A DNA stretch of 37,618 bases from JBDKTH01 sp964558295. GTDB lineage: Bacteria > Planctomycetota > Planctomycetia > Pirellulales > Thermoguttaceae. The stretch lies in contig CAZLDQ010000026.1 in assembly GCA_964558295.1 (NCBI GenBank), positions 1 through 37,618 on the forward strand. Reading direction: 5' to 3'. The stretch's first letter is position 1; the number at the start of each line of letters is the position of its first letter. The notes under the pieces were generated by a model. That model did no database searches and was not told the DNA's origin. It saw nothing but the letters and a program-made list of their open reading frames with translations. The translations under genes and the position numbers were made by a program. Below, in pieces: positions 1 through 8,520 of the stretch.

Positions 1-1
1 G

Positions 2-61
2 GACGACATGATCTATGTCGTGCCACAGAACGCCACTTGTGTCCAGATCCGTCTTGACTGA
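2..61 (+). CDS. C-terminal tail of an unidentified protein (partial)
   Basis: The window opens inside an open frame (frame 2) that reads DDMIYVVPQNATCVQIRLD and stops at TGA 59-61. The beta-strand-like pattern resembles the end of a secreted or glycan-active protein, but 19 residues are too few to assign a family. The other two plus frames look less protein-like here. It would lie upstream of, and co-directional with, the Gfo/Idh/MocA gene. Only the sequence to the left of the window can settle its identity. Confidence 0.35.
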   Translation, partial: DDMIYVVPQNATCVQIRLD

Positions 62-328
62 AAACATACCCCAGACCGTGAACGGTTACGTGCGAACACA
101 CGGCGGACAAGTCCGCTGGCTAAATCCTCAACCCCCGTCTCCATGCCGTTTGCGTAGGATTCGTGCTAACGTTTCTGGCTTCGCAGGTGACGCACTATCT
201 TAACCCATTTGACGCACACAGCCATTGCTCTGGCCCCGTCCCTCCGTTAGTCTAATCGGTAGACGTGGAGAGGACTTGCTCGAACCGCCTTTACCGGAAC
301 CTCTTGATTCAAGACAGGAGCCAAGACA
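62..328. other. Intergenic region with no assignable gene
   Basis: This is the leader of the Gfo/Idh/MocA gene. Short open frames on both strands have no protein-like character. I see no convincing sigma-70 promoter; TTGAC-like hexamers at 54-59 and 209-214 lack a matching -10 element. A segment near 248-290 resembles a tRNA D-arm and T-loop but cannot fold into a tRNA. Confidence 0.4.
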
Positions 329-1687
329 ATGCACCAACCGAACCGGCGAAAATTTCTGGCGACCACGGCAGCAGCAGGCGCGTCGGTTTTTGCCGTTCCC
401 GCCTTGGCCAAGAGTCAGCAAAGCGCCAGTGACCGAATTCGCGTGGGGCTGGTGGGCCTCGGCGGGCGGATGCGGTCACATATCGCGGCCCTCGCGCAGA
501 TGACCAATGAAAACATCGAGATCGCAGCAATCTGTGATTGCGACCAGAGCAAGCTCGACGCGGCCACAAAGACCTATCCACAACTGGACGGGCTCAAACT
601 GACCGTCTACAACGACCAGCGCAGACTGTTCGACGACAAGTCGATCGATGCAATCAGCTTTTCGACTCAGGACCACTGGCACGCGCTCCAGACCATCTGG
701 GCCTGTCAGGCGGGCAAGGACGTCTATGTGGAGAAGCCGGCCACACACAATATCTGGGAAGGCCGCAAAATGGTCGAGGCCGCCCGCAAGTACGGCCGCA
801 TGGTGCAGATCGGCACGCAGAATCGTTCCAGCCCCAATGTGATGGAAGGAATTCGCCGACTCAAGGAAGGCGTGATCGGCAAGGTCTACATGGCCAGGGG
901 CATGACCTACAAGATGCGAGGCAACCTGGGCAAACACAATCCGCGTCCCGTCCCCAAAGGACTTGACTGGGACGCCTGGGTCGGACCGGCCAAGATGGTC
1001 GACTATAGTTCCTTCAACCACCATCGTTGGTATTGGATCTCCAATTTTGCCAGTGGCGACATCGCCAACCAGACGGTCCACGACATCGACATCATCCGCT
1101 GGGGTCTGGGCGTCAATGAACTGCCCGAAACGGTCATGTCGCTCGGCGGTCGCTACGTACCGGCCGAAGACGATGACGCCGATACGCCGAATACCCAAGC
1201 GTTCATGGCTCAGTGGGATAACCACAACCTGCAAGTAACCTTCGAAGTGCGCCACTGGTATACAAACGCCGAAGCCGATATGCGTGACAAGTACCCGTTC
1301 GTGGCCCCGAACCAATGCGTGGGCGTGATTTTCTTCGGTAGCGAAGGCTACATGATCATCCCCGACTATTCGAGCTTCTACACCTTCATGGGTCCGAACC
1401 ATGAGCCAGGAGTCTTCGCCAAGGAAGAAGGCCACCCAATGACAGACCTGCCCCACTTCCAGAACTGGGCCGCTGCAATGCGCAGCCGGAAGTACACGGA
1501 TCTCAACGCCGATGTCGAGCAGGGCCACCTCTCGACCGCCTTCTGCCACTTGGCGAAGATCTCCAATCACCTGAAACGTTCAGTCCGGTTCGATCCCAAG
1601 ACCGAACGATTTGTCAACGATCCCGAGGCCGACAAGCTGCTCACGCGGGAATACCGCAAGCCGTACGTAGTGCCAAACGTCGTCTGA
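329..1687 (+). CDS. Tat-exported Gfo/Idh/MocA family oxidoreductase
   Basis: A predicted NAD(P)-dependent sugar or inositol dehydrogenase-like protein of 452 residues. The N-terminus (NRRKFLATTAAAGASVFAVPALA) is a Tat signal peptide with twin Arg at 6-7 and an AxA-type cleavage site near residue 27. The Rossmann fold follows, with VGLVGLGGRM near residues 39-48 and the family's EKP motif (YVEKPATHN) near 135. The C-terminal alpha/beta domain is present. ATG 329 is chosen because GGAG lies about eight bases upstream and the Tat motif begins at once. Such exported Gfo/Idh/MocA paralogues are very abundant in planctomycetes. Their substrates are mostly unknown, and none can be inferred here. The zinc dehydrogenase downstream is co-directional, 148 bases away, and has its own candidate promoter. 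Confidence 0.9.
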   Translation: MHQPNRRKFLATTAAAGASVFAVPALAKSQQSASDRIRVGLVGLGGRMRSHIAALAQMTNENIEIAAICDCDQSKLDAATKTYPQLDGLKLTVYNDQRRLFDDKSIDAISFSTQDHWHALQTIWACQAGKDVYVEKPATHNIWEGRKMVEAARKYGRMVQIGTQNRSSPNVMEGIRRLKEGVIGKVYMARGMTYKMRGNLGKHNPRPVPKGLDWDAWVGPAKMVDYSSFNHHRWYWISNFASGDIANQTVHDIDIIRWGLGVNELPETVMSLGGRYVPAEDDDADTPNTQAFMAQWDNHNLQVTFEVRHWYTNAEADMRDKYPFVAPNQCVGVIFFGSEGYMIIPDYSSFYTFMGPNHEPGVFAKEEGHPMTDLPHFQNWAAAMRSRKYTDLNADVEQGHLSTAFCHLAKISNHLKRSVRFDPKTERFVNDPEADKLLTREYRKPYVVPNVV

Positions 1688-1761
1688 TCGCCTCTTCGTC
1701 TCCTCGTTGCAGTCTCTGCCGCGTCATGGTTGGCCTGTCCGGGCACGACGCAGCAGTTCCT

Positions 1762-1789
1762 TTGCAGAAGCCCGAGACTGGGTTATGCT
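1762..1789 (+). promoter_or_regulatory. Candidate sigma-70 promoter for the zinc dehydrogenase
   Basis: TTGCAG (1762-1767) and TATGCT (1784-1789) are separated by 16 bases, which would place the transcription start near 1796 and give a leader of about 40 bases. This is read from consensus similarity only. Confidence 0.35.
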
Positions 1790-1835
1790 TTCTCTTTTGG
1801 GAAGCCAGCAACAGGACAGATGAGGAGACGAGCCG

Positions 1836-2870
1836 ATGAAAGCCTTGGTTTTGGCCGAGTATAACCGCCTGGAGATCCAGGACATGCCAGTGCCGAAAAT
1901 CGGCCCGGAAGAGGTGCTGATCGAGGTCAAGGCCTGCGGGATTTGCGGGAGCGATGTCCACGGCCTGGACGGGAGCACGGGCCGGCGTCGCCCCCCATTG
2001 GTAATGGGACACGAAGCGGCTGGCGTGATCGCCCAAATAGGCCGGGACGTGCGTGGCTGGGCCGAGGGCGACCGGGTGACGTTCGACTCGACGATCTATT
2101 GCGGCCAATGCCACTTCTGCCGCCGTGGGCAGATTAACCTCTGCGAGAACCGCCGCGTGCTGGGCGTCTCTTGCGACGAGTACCGCCAGCATGGGGCCTT
2201 TGCTCAATACGTAGCCATCCCCCAACACGTTCTCTACCGAATCCCCAACGGAGTAGCCTTTCACCGAGCCGCCCTACTCGAACCGCTGGCCATCGCTGGC
2301 CACGCCGTCCAGCGCACGCGGGTCTCGCTGGCCGACACGGCGGTCGTCGTGGGAGCAGGGATGATCGGGCTCTTGGTCGTCCAAATGCTCCGTGTTGCCG
2401 GCTGCGGGCAAATCATTGCCGTGGACCTGAACGAACGCCGCTTGCAGCTGGCCTGCAAACTCGGCGCGGACGAAGGCTTGCGAGCCGACGCGGCCCCAAC
2501 CGCCGCAATTCTCCAACGCACCGGAGGCCGCGGGGCCGACATCGCCATGGAGGCCGTGGGCATCACACCCACCATACAACTGGCCGTAGCCAGCCTGCGC
2601 TGCGGCGGCCAATTGACGCTCGTCGGCAATCTTTCGCCGAAGGTGGAGTTGCCGCTCCAGGCCGTGGTCACCCGGGAGCTAACGCTTAACGGCTCGTGTG
2701 CCTCCTGTGGCGAGTATCCGGCCTGCCTGGAACTACTTGCCCGCGGAGCGGTCAACGTCGACGCCGTGATCAGCGCCGTTGCACCGTTGGAAGAAGGCGC
2801 GGCTTGGTTCCAGCGTCTTCAGCAACGCGACGAAGGCTTGCTGAAAGTCGTGTTGACACCGAACCGCTGA
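1836..2870 (+). CDS. Zinc-dependent medium-chain alcohol/polyol dehydrogenase
   Basis: A 344-residue medium-chain dehydrogenase of the sorbitol/threonine dehydrogenase type. The GroES-like domain carries the catalytic zinc signature GICGSDVHG (Cys37, His42) and GHE (His59-Glu60). The structural zinc lobe CGQCHFC...C follows at about 88-102. The nucleotide-binding motif VVGAGMIGLLVVQML lies near residues 170-185. ATG 1836 is preceded by GAGGAG. The family oxidises a secondary alcohol of a polyol or amino acid with NAD(P)+, and no feature visible here picks one substrate. It follows a Gfo/Idh/MocA gene on the same strand, so a shared role in sugar or polyol oxidation is possible but not shown, since the oxidoreductase is exported and this protein is cytoplasmic. 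Confidence 0.88.
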   Translation: MKALVLAEYNRLEIQDMPVPKIGPEEVLIEVKACGICGSDVHGLDGSTGRRRPPLVMGHEAAGVIAQIGRDVRGWAEGDRVTFDSTIYCGQCHFCRRGQINLCENRRVLGVSCDEYRQHGAFAQYVAIPQHVLYRIPNGVAFHRAALLEPLAIAGHAVQRTRVSLADTAVVVGAGMIGLLVVQMLRVAGCGQIIAVDLNERRLQLACKLGADEGLRADAAPTAAILQRTGGRGADIAMEAVGITPTIQLAVASLRCGGQLTLVGNLSPKVELPLQAVVTRELTLNGSCASCGEYPACLELLARGAVNVDAVISAVAPLEEGAAWFQRLQQRDEGLLKVVLTPNR

Positions 2871-3208
2871 CACCAGCCGACAGCCGATTCAAGGCCAAGG
2901 GCCCCCCTGGGGCACACTTTTTCGTCAACAGATAGTAATCTTCGTTACGGAAAAGACTCTGCCGGGGGATTCCAATCCGTTAGTGCATGGAAAGGGCGCA
3001 AACCATGAGGTTCTCTTTCCTGCTCCTTCACCAAGTTGCCAAACAACGAATACTGCGAAGGGGCACTTCGCCACCGATGAGCTTAGCAGATTGGCTGGCC
3101 CAATTTCTAGAAGAAAAAATGCGGTTTTGCCCTTCGCCTCCGCCCCTCTTCTTTACGGTTTCTTTCGAGGGACGAACCCACAGGGAGACGGTGCCTTGAA
3201 ACGGCCAC
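2871..3208. other. Convergent intergenic region with weak terminator-like elements
   Basis: A 338-base gap between the plus-strand dehydrogenase and the minus-strand sppA. GCCCC-cct-GGGGC (2901-2913) followed by T5 (2918-2922) could end plus-strand transcription. For the minus strand, a GCGG/CCGC mini-stem precedes a T6 run (complement of about 3115-3120). Two overlapping short open frames (about 2983-3216) have no recognisable protein features, and I do not call them genes. Confidence 0.4.
2901..2922 (+). terminator. Weak intrinsic terminator after the zinc dehydrogenase
   Basis: A 5-bp GC stem (GCCCC/GGGGC) with a 3-base loop, then ACAC and five T residues, about 30 bases past the stop codon. 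The stem is short and the T-tract is offset, so efficiency is doubtful. Confidence 0.3.
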
Positions 3209-5041
3209 TTACTTGATCTCTATCATCGCAGGCATCAAAGTGAGGACCGGCTCGACAAAGAGGCGGCGGAGAGTTGCCACTTGCCCGAAGGACTTGAACA
3301 TCTCGGGCAAGACACTGTCGATATCGCTGGAAACCGAGGGATCATCGAGGAGTTGTTCCAGGAAGCTCTTTGGCTTGGGAAGGATTTGGATTTCCAGTTT
3401 CTCGCCTGGCTGAACGCCGGCTGCGTTCTTGGCCGCCGCCACGGCATCTTCCAGCGTCCCCACTTCATCGACCAACCCTTTGGCCACGGCTTGGTCACCC
3501 GTGTAAACGCGTCCCTGGGCAAGTTCTTCGAGTTTCTCGCGAGGCATTTTGCGTCCTTCGGCCGCTTTACTGACGAATTGAGCGTAGACCTCTTCCATCA
3601 TCTTCTGCCAGACGGCTCGTTCCTCAGGCTTCATCGGATGGACAACGCTGAACGCCCCACTGTTCTTGCCGCGACTGATCACTTCCGTATTGAGGCCGAT
3701 CTTGTCGAAGAATCCGTTGATCGCCGGCTTGCCGCCCACTACTCCGATCGAACCAGTCACGGTGCTTGGCGTGGCAAAAATCCGATCCGCCCCCATGGCG
3801 ATGTAATAGCCACCGCTGGCAGCCACGCTTCCCATGCTGGCAATGATCGGTTTCTTGATCTTGACCACTTCGTGCCAGATCAGATCGCTAGCCACGGCAG
3901 AACCACCGGGGCTATCGATCCGTAAGACGATCGCCACGACGTTGGAGTCGTCGGCCGCATTGCGCAGGGCTTCGACCAGGGTCGTCGAACCGACTGTTTG
4001 AATACCGAAGATGTCGGAGGTGCTCTTGCCGGTCACGATCGCTCCCACGGCATAGACCACGGCAACCTTCTTCTGTTTAGTCTCCTTCTTGCTCGGCTTC
4101 CCCCCCACGGCCAATTCCATCAACTTGAGAAAGCCTGACAAGCCGGAAAACTCGGTCTTGGTTTTCTCCTGGCCATACTTCGTGGAGACGTCGAGCTTGT
4201 CAACCTTGAGTCTCTTCTTGAGGGTCTCCAGGAATTCGTCGCGATAGGCCACTTGATCGACCAAGCCCGCCTTACGGGCTGCCTCGGCCGTATACATAGC
4301 GTTATCGACGAGCTTCATCGCCTGGTCCCTTCCGAGTTTCCGGTCCACGGCAAGCGTGGTGATGAGGTTCTCATAGAGACCGTCGACGAGCGTCTCCATA
4401 TTCTCCCGCATGGCTGGGCTCATCTCGCGTCGGGTGAACGGCTCGGCCGCCCCCTTGTATTTGCCCATCTGCAGCATGTCGAACTGAATTCCCAGTTTTT
4501 CCAAGAGCCCTTTATAGAAGGTCACTTCGGCACGGACGCCCGGGAGAAGCAAAACCCCTGGGGGCGCTAACACGATTTCGTCACAGGCCGAGGCCAGCAG
4601 ATACGCATTGGTCTCGGCATGAGACAGCAGGGCATACACCGGCTTGCCGGCCTTACGGATCCGGCCGATTGCGGCCCGCAACTCGTACACCTTTCCCCAC
4701 CCCAGTTGCAGTTCTTCGATCCGCAGCAGCACAGCCCTGACCGCATCGTCCTCGGCTGCCTTGTCCAAACGCCGAACGACCTTCGACAGCGAAGGCTGTA
4801 TGTGACTGAAGAGGCTATCGGTCGAAGAGCCCTCGGGATAGTCGCCCCGGAGGATGATTTCGGCCACCATGGGATTGGTTAGCTCGATTTTGTCCACCTT
4901 CTTCCCATCCGCCGGTTTCTCGACCGTCTGCACCACTGGCTTTGGTTTTTCGGCGTCTGCAGAAGCCACCTGGGGCAAAGCCACCGCGAGGATCAGGAAG
5001 CTGCCCAACCACACGAACCAACGGGGGAGTCGTGCCTTCAT
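3209..5041 (-). CDS. sppA: Signal peptide peptidase SppA, 67K type
   Basis: A membrane-bound serine protease that degrades signal peptides left in the membrane after secretion. The 610-residue length and tandem S49 domains match the long, E. coli-like form. An N-terminal hydrophobic segment (residues about 8-28) anchors it. The catalytic Lys of the first domain is Lys196, in MGKYKGAAEPF. The nucleophile of the second domain is Ser409, in MGSVAASGGYY, followed by TVTGSIGV. The ATG at 5041 is followed directly by the signal anchor; a purine-rich stretch upstream is a poor Shine-Dalgarno. The gene stands alone, 223 bases downstream of the acyltransferase operon on the same strand, so weak read-through is possible. 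Both catalytic residues are present, so it should be active. Confidence 0.95.
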   Translation of the reverse strand: MKARLPRWFVWLGSFLILAVALPQVASADAEKPKPVVQTVEKPADGKKVDKIELTNPMVAEIILRGDYPEGSSTDSLFSHIQPSLSKVVRRLDKAAEDDAVRAVLLRIEELQLGWGKVYELRAAIGRIRKAGKPVYALLSHAETNAYLLASACDEIVLAPPGVLLLPGVRAEVTFYKGLLEKLGIQFDMLQMGKYKGAAEPFTRREMSPAMRENMETLVDGLYENLITTLAVDRKLGRDQAMKLVDNAMYTAEAARKAGLVDQVAYRDEFLETLKKRLKVDKLDVSTKYGQEKTKTEFSGLSGFLKLMELAVGGKPSKKETKQKKVAVVYAVGAIVTGKSTSDIFGIQTVGSTTLVEALRNAADDSNVVAIVLRIDSPGGSAVASDLIWHEVVKIKKPIIASMGSVAASGGYYIAMGADRIFATPSTVTGSIGVVGGKPAINGFFDKIGLNTEVISRGKNSGAFSVVHPMKPEERAVWQKMMEEVYAQFVSKAAEGRKMPREKLEELAQGRVYTGDQAVAKGLVDEVGTLEDAVAAAKNAAGVQPGEKLEIQILPKPKSFLEQLLDDPSVSSDIDSVLPEMFKSFGQVATLRRLFVEPVLTLMPAMIEIK

Positions 5042-5264
5042 GATTTCACTCTCTCTATCGGGTTATCGGGAAAACTCTGATTCTCGGCCGATACGGCTCG
5101 CACCCCGCACGGCCTGGATACCAGAAGTCTATCCGGAACAGGGGCCGCTGTCTGCGCCTGAACCGACAAGTTGAAAAGAAGGGGGGAAGGGAGAACCGAG
5201 GTCACCCCACACCTTCTGGTGAGCGAGGCAGGCAAATGGTGAAGCGGCAGGCTGTGGCCAAACG

Positions 5265-6428
5265 TCAGGTCCCCCCCGCCCCTTCGGCGGAAGCTCCGCT
5301 CAAAGGCGCCGGTGGCATAATGGCACCCCGCAGACGACGTTCCTGCATCCAACGTTTGAGTCGCAGCACTTGCGTCCTGGGTACGCTCACCGGATAGTGA
5401 CTGAACCGGAAGACAGGAAGCACGCGGGTAATGAAGTGGCGTTTAATGGGCAACGACCCGAATCCCATATCATAGAACTGATCCCCGCGTTCGATACTGT
5501 CCTGAACGGTGCGCATATACAGGACATTGCCCGCCCCGTGCCGTGAGAGCTGGGCATCATATCCCGTGCGTAAGCCGTAAACCGATCCACGCCAGCAGTA
5601 GTTGTAAAGGAACGCCAAGGGCTGACCGTCGAGCAGCAACAGGTTCAGATCCACGGCCCCGGCTCGCGTCGCAACCAAGTGGACATCGCGTAAAAACGGG
5701 CGGATCGACTCGTGCGAGAGGGTCGTCCCGGTCGTCGAAGAGCCCTGCCAACTACGGCGTGCCAGATCCTCGCAGGTTTCGTACAAGTCCCAACGGGGGT
5801 CTGCGTCCCCTTGGGCCTCGCCCAGGGGCCGGTAGCGGACATAGCGGACATCTCCCTGTTCAGCCAAACGGCGCTGCCAGCGGTTCACGTTACATCGCCA
5901 TTTGCTCGTACGGCCGGCCCAATACGCCTCCCAGCAGCCCGGCAGATCAATCACCGCCGTATGGTCCCACACGGTCCGATAGGCCTGAAATCCCGCTTCA
6001 TGCATCGCTTGTTCGGTCTGCTGCTGGTCACTTCCAGCAACTCCGGACCATCGCAACTCGATCATATCCCAGTCACGAGGACTGTGGCGTACATACTCCA
6101 GTCCGCGAACCAACGTCTCATGCGGGGCCGGTCCGATCGGACCGTAGAAGGAGCCCCAGTTGTGCAAGGGGTAGGTCAGAACCCGCAACGGCCCAACCTT
6201 GCTTTGTTCCGTGAGAACGACCAGCGGTAGAATGCCAATGGGCGTCCCCGCTGACGAGACCACCAACACGCGCAGCCTCTGCCCCTGACCGAAGTGACGC
6301 CAGTAGCACTCCAGCCACTCGAGCGACTGGAAAAACGTCGCCCAAGCCGTTCGCTCCAAAAGCGAACGCCACACCTGGCGATACTCGGCCAGCTTCTCGA
6401 TATCATTGATCTCGATGATCTCAATCAT
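5265..6428 (-). CDS. GNAT / FemAB-like acyltransferase (BioF2-like)
   Basis: A 387-residue protein resembling the double-GNAT 'Acetyltransf_6'/FemAB-like family. It has an N-terminal half with WATFFQSLEWLECYWRHFG, typical of these proteins, and a C-terminal GNAT half with PLAFLYNYCWRGSVYGLRTGYD and GAGNVLYMRTVQDSIERG, where the acyl donor is expected to bind. Members transfer acyl or aminoacyl groups in cell-wall, exopolysaccharide and exosortase-associated clusters. It is the last gene of the operon that starts with the asparagine-synthase-like gene, 26 bases after the preceding acyltransferase. ATG 6428 lacks an obvious Shine-Dalgarno, which fits translation from an operon message. The C-terminus is Ala/Gly-rich. 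The substrate is unknown; the neighbouring acyl carrier protein is a plausible acyl donor. Confidence 0.75.
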   Translation of the reverse strand: MIEIIEINDIEKLAEYRQVWRSLLERTAWATFFQSLEWLECYWRHFGQGQRLRVLVVSSAGTPIGILPLVVLTEQSKVGPLRVLTYPLHNWGSFYGPIGPAPHETLVRGLEYVRHSPRDWDMIELRWSGVAGSDQQQTEQAMHEAGFQAYRTVWDHTAVIDLPGCWEAYWAGRTSKWRCNVNRWQRRLAEQGDVRYVRYRPLGEAQGDADPRWDLYETCEDLARRSWQGSSTTGTTLSHESIRPFLRDVHLVATRAGAVDLNLLLLDGQPLAFLYNYCWRGSVYGLRTGYDAQLSRHGAGNVLYMRTVQDSIERGDQFYDMGFGSLPIKRHFITRVLPVFRFSHYPVSVPRTQVLRLKRWMQERRLRGAIMPPAPLSGASAEGAGGT

Positions 6429-6454
6429 GAATGATGCGAGGGGAGCCTTGTCTC

Positions 6455-7516
6455 TCAGAAGTCTGTATCAATGTCAGCCCGAGTCAAATACCACCGCTGC
6501 TCGTCCAAGATCGTGGAAATGTCGACACCCGGTCGGTTCCAGTCTACCGAGACCATCGCATTCCAGATGGTCGGCCTTCGCCAAAACCCGAACGCCTTCA
6601 GGGTCCCGGTGACAAAGCCGGGTCCCAGAAAGACCACGATTACGGCGGTAGCCTTCTGCCGTCGCACGTGACGGAGGAACTCCGACAGGAGCAGGTTCAG
6701 ACTCCAGGCATCGGTAAAGAGGAAATCGTTGACGTGGACGATGCCATCCTGCCAGGCAAATACCAGGTAGGCCAACAACTCTCGACCGGCTTTCGTGATG
6801 CAGAACACCTGGAAACGGCCACTGGGCGACTGCCCAAAACGCCATGAAAGGTAATCGGCCGTTCTCTCGCCGATCCAAGGATACTGCCTGGAGACCTTTT
6901 GCCAAAGGAGATCGAATGAAGCATCAAAGCCGTCCGCCTGTCTCACATGGATCTCCGTCGGCCGGCGATAGAAGGTTTCGCGTGACTTGATCGCTAAGGC
7001 CGTGTTGGCGGCCCACGAAACGATGGCAGCCGCCTTCCTGGCCAAGGGGTTCTGAAGCCGCGTTTGGAGAATCTTCTCGCAACGAAGCGGCTTGTACCAC
7101 CGCTGGAGAGCGCCGAGCCACCGATACCCGACACGTTTGAGAACCGGTTCAGAATCGGCGTTCGGAAAACCGTAAACGAGTTGATATCCTTGTTGCCTTG
7201 CCGACTGCACGAGTGTCCGGGCGAGGCTCAAGGCGGGTCCCACCGTGCGATGGTTCTGGCCCACGTTCAGATCGATCGCCTGCCCGGCTCGAAGTCTCCC
7301 TTCGGGCGAATAGATCGTTCGGTCCATAAGGCCGGCAGCCCCCACCGTCGCCCCCTCGTCAGTGTCGAGGAGCCACGACTTGGCTCGCCTGGTCTGGTAC
7401 AACCATGCGTAGCGACTCTCCGACGCGGCCGGAAAGTTCTGCTTCCAGAGTTCCAGGATTGCCTGGCGGCTCTCGATCGGATCGGCTTGAGAGATCGTAT
7501 AGGCCATAGTGGTCAC
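6455..7516 (-). CDS. GNAT-family N-acyltransferase
   Basis: A 353-residue protein of the GNAT superfamily. The N-terminal half shows the usual order: ESRYAWLYQTRRAKSWLL, then a strand, then the donor-binding region (LNVGQNHRTVGPALSLARTLVQSA) and GYQLVYGFPNADSEPVLKRVGYRWLG. That last stretch (GFPN...VLKRVGY) is typical of acetyltransferases acting on sugars or amines. A second, less clear domain follows. The start is GTG 7516, which overlaps the nadE-like stop as GTGA; an ATG nine bases later is an alternative. The overlap implies translational coupling with the upstream gene. The acyl donor could be an acyl-ACP from the same operon, but this is inference. Confidence 0.75.
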   Translation of the reverse strand: MTTMAYTISQADPIESRQAILELWKQNFPAASESRYAWLYQTRRAKSWLLDTDEGATVGAAGLMDRTIYSPEGRLRAGQAIDLNVGQNHRTVGPALSLARTLVQSARQQGYQLVYGFPNADSEPVLKRVGYRWLGALQRWYKPLRCEKILQTRLQNPLARKAAAIVSWAANTALAIKSRETFYRRPTEIHVRQADGFDASFDLLWQKVSRQYPWIGERTADYLSWRFGQSPSGRFQVFCITKAGRELLAYLVFAWQDGIVHVNDFLFTDAWSLNLLLSEFLRHVRRQKATAVIVVFLGPGFVTGTLKAFGFWRRPTIWNAMVSVDWNRPGVDISTILDEQRWYLTRADIDTDF

Positions 7517-8520
7517 GAATGGTCCGACTCATTGATCACCGGATCCACAAGCAGGGGACACTGGTGGAGATACCGGGCGGCGTTGTGTTTGGCGTCGATG
7601 TCCTCAAAGACCCGTTCCACCTGCTTGGCCGAAAGGCCGACTGCGGGAGCTAGCTCCTCGGCGGGAATCGCCTGGTTCTTGCCGTACAGGCAGAGATCCA
7701 TTTTGTCGTATGGCAGCGCGAAGAAGAACTCCTCCTGCGATTGCGACATCGAATAAGTGTCGGTCGTCGGCGGCCGACGACGGATCGCCTCAGGGACTTC
7801 CAGGTATTCGGCCAACTGATAAACCTGGGTCTTGTAGAGGTGAGCGATCGGCTTGATGTCGGCAGCCCCATCGCCGAGCTTTACGAAGAAGCCCAGTTCG
7901 TACTCCAGACGATTCGGCGTTCCCACCACAGCATAGCGTAGCCGGTCGGCATGGTAGTATTCCATCATCTTGCGGACCCGCTGTTTGAAACTCGTGGCAG
8001 CCACCAATTGCTGGTAGGCGCTTAAGGGGAGGCGAGCCCGGCGAACCTCGCCGGTGGGCGACTCGACGACAACCGAGAAGAGCCGGAAGCTGCTGTCGAA
8101 CAATCCCGGCAACACGATCTTCGCCTTATAGCCCGGCCCGTACTCGGGAAACACGCTGCGAATCGCCTGATCGCGGCGGCTGTAGCAGCCGGCCGCTTCC
8201 AGCGTCGCTGCAATGTCCTCGACGAGCGTGTTGATCCCGTAATGTTCGGCCAGCAGATGTCCCAGCGAAAAACTCTCCGGCGAGCTATCGTGTTCGGGCA
8301 TCAGAAGCCCCAAAACACGGTCGGTCCCTAGGGCCCGGACGCACAGGGCGGCGGTTACGCTGCTGTCGATTCCCCCGGACAAGCCCAAGACCACGCCTTT
8401 GCGGCGCAGTTGGCCAAATACCTGCTCCCGAATGGCCTCGGCAATCCGTTCGGTCTCCTGAACGGGGTCGAGATGGAGGACTGTGGAATCGACAGGCGAT
8501 TGAAGGGATGGACTGGTCAC
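7513..8520 (-). CDS. NadE-like ammonia-dependent PP-loop amide synthase
   Basis: An adenylating amide-forming enzyme of the NAD synthetase fold, 335 residues from GTG 8520. The PP-loop SGGIDSS is at residues 48-54. The downstream segment GFFVKLGDGAADIKPIAHLYKTQVYQLAEYL matches the NadE family closely. It departs from housekeeping NadE in having GTPNRLE where GTGNK.E is usual, a long mid-protein segment (about 85-165), and PTTDTYSMSQSQEEFFF in place of the usual P(S/T)ADL region. There is no glutaminase domain, so it would need free ammonia. GTG 8520 is preferred: it overlaps the ligase stop as GTGA and has TGGAG seven bases upstream. A GTG at 8535 is an alternative. It may be a housekeeping NAD synthase, but its place between an acyl-AMP ligase and acyltransferases suggests a recruited role. 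Confidence 0.75.
   Translation of the reverse strand: MTSPSLQSPVDSTVLHLDPVQETERIAEAIREQVFGQLRRKGVVLGLSGGIDSSVTAALCVRALGTDRVLGLLMPEHDSSPESFSLGHLLAEHYGINTLVEDIAATLEAAGCYSRRDQAIRSVFPEYGPGYKAKIVLPGLFDSSFRLFSVVVESPTGEVRRARLPLSAYQQLVAATSFKQRVRKMMEYYHADRLRYAVVGTPNRLEYELGFFVKLGDGAADIKPIAHLYKTQVYQLAEYLEVPEAIRRRPPTTDTYSMSQSQEEFFFALPYDKMDLCLYGKNQAIPAEELAPAVGLSAKQVERVFEDIDAKHNAARYLHQCPLLVDPVINESDHS

Noticed and set aside
239..315. tRNA-like segment (D-arm-like AGTCTAATCGGTAGAC and TCGAACC)
   Set aside because: No matching acceptor stem or anticodon arm can be formed; the 3' half does not complement the 5' half.
476..1570. Long minus-strand frame opposite the Gfo/Idh/MocA gene
   Set aside because: It is the reverse-strand shadow of a well-supported gene and has no family features.
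2983..3216. Short plus-strand frames in the convergent gap before sppA
   Set aside because: No homology-like pattern or Shine-Dalgarno; two overlapping frames with different composition.
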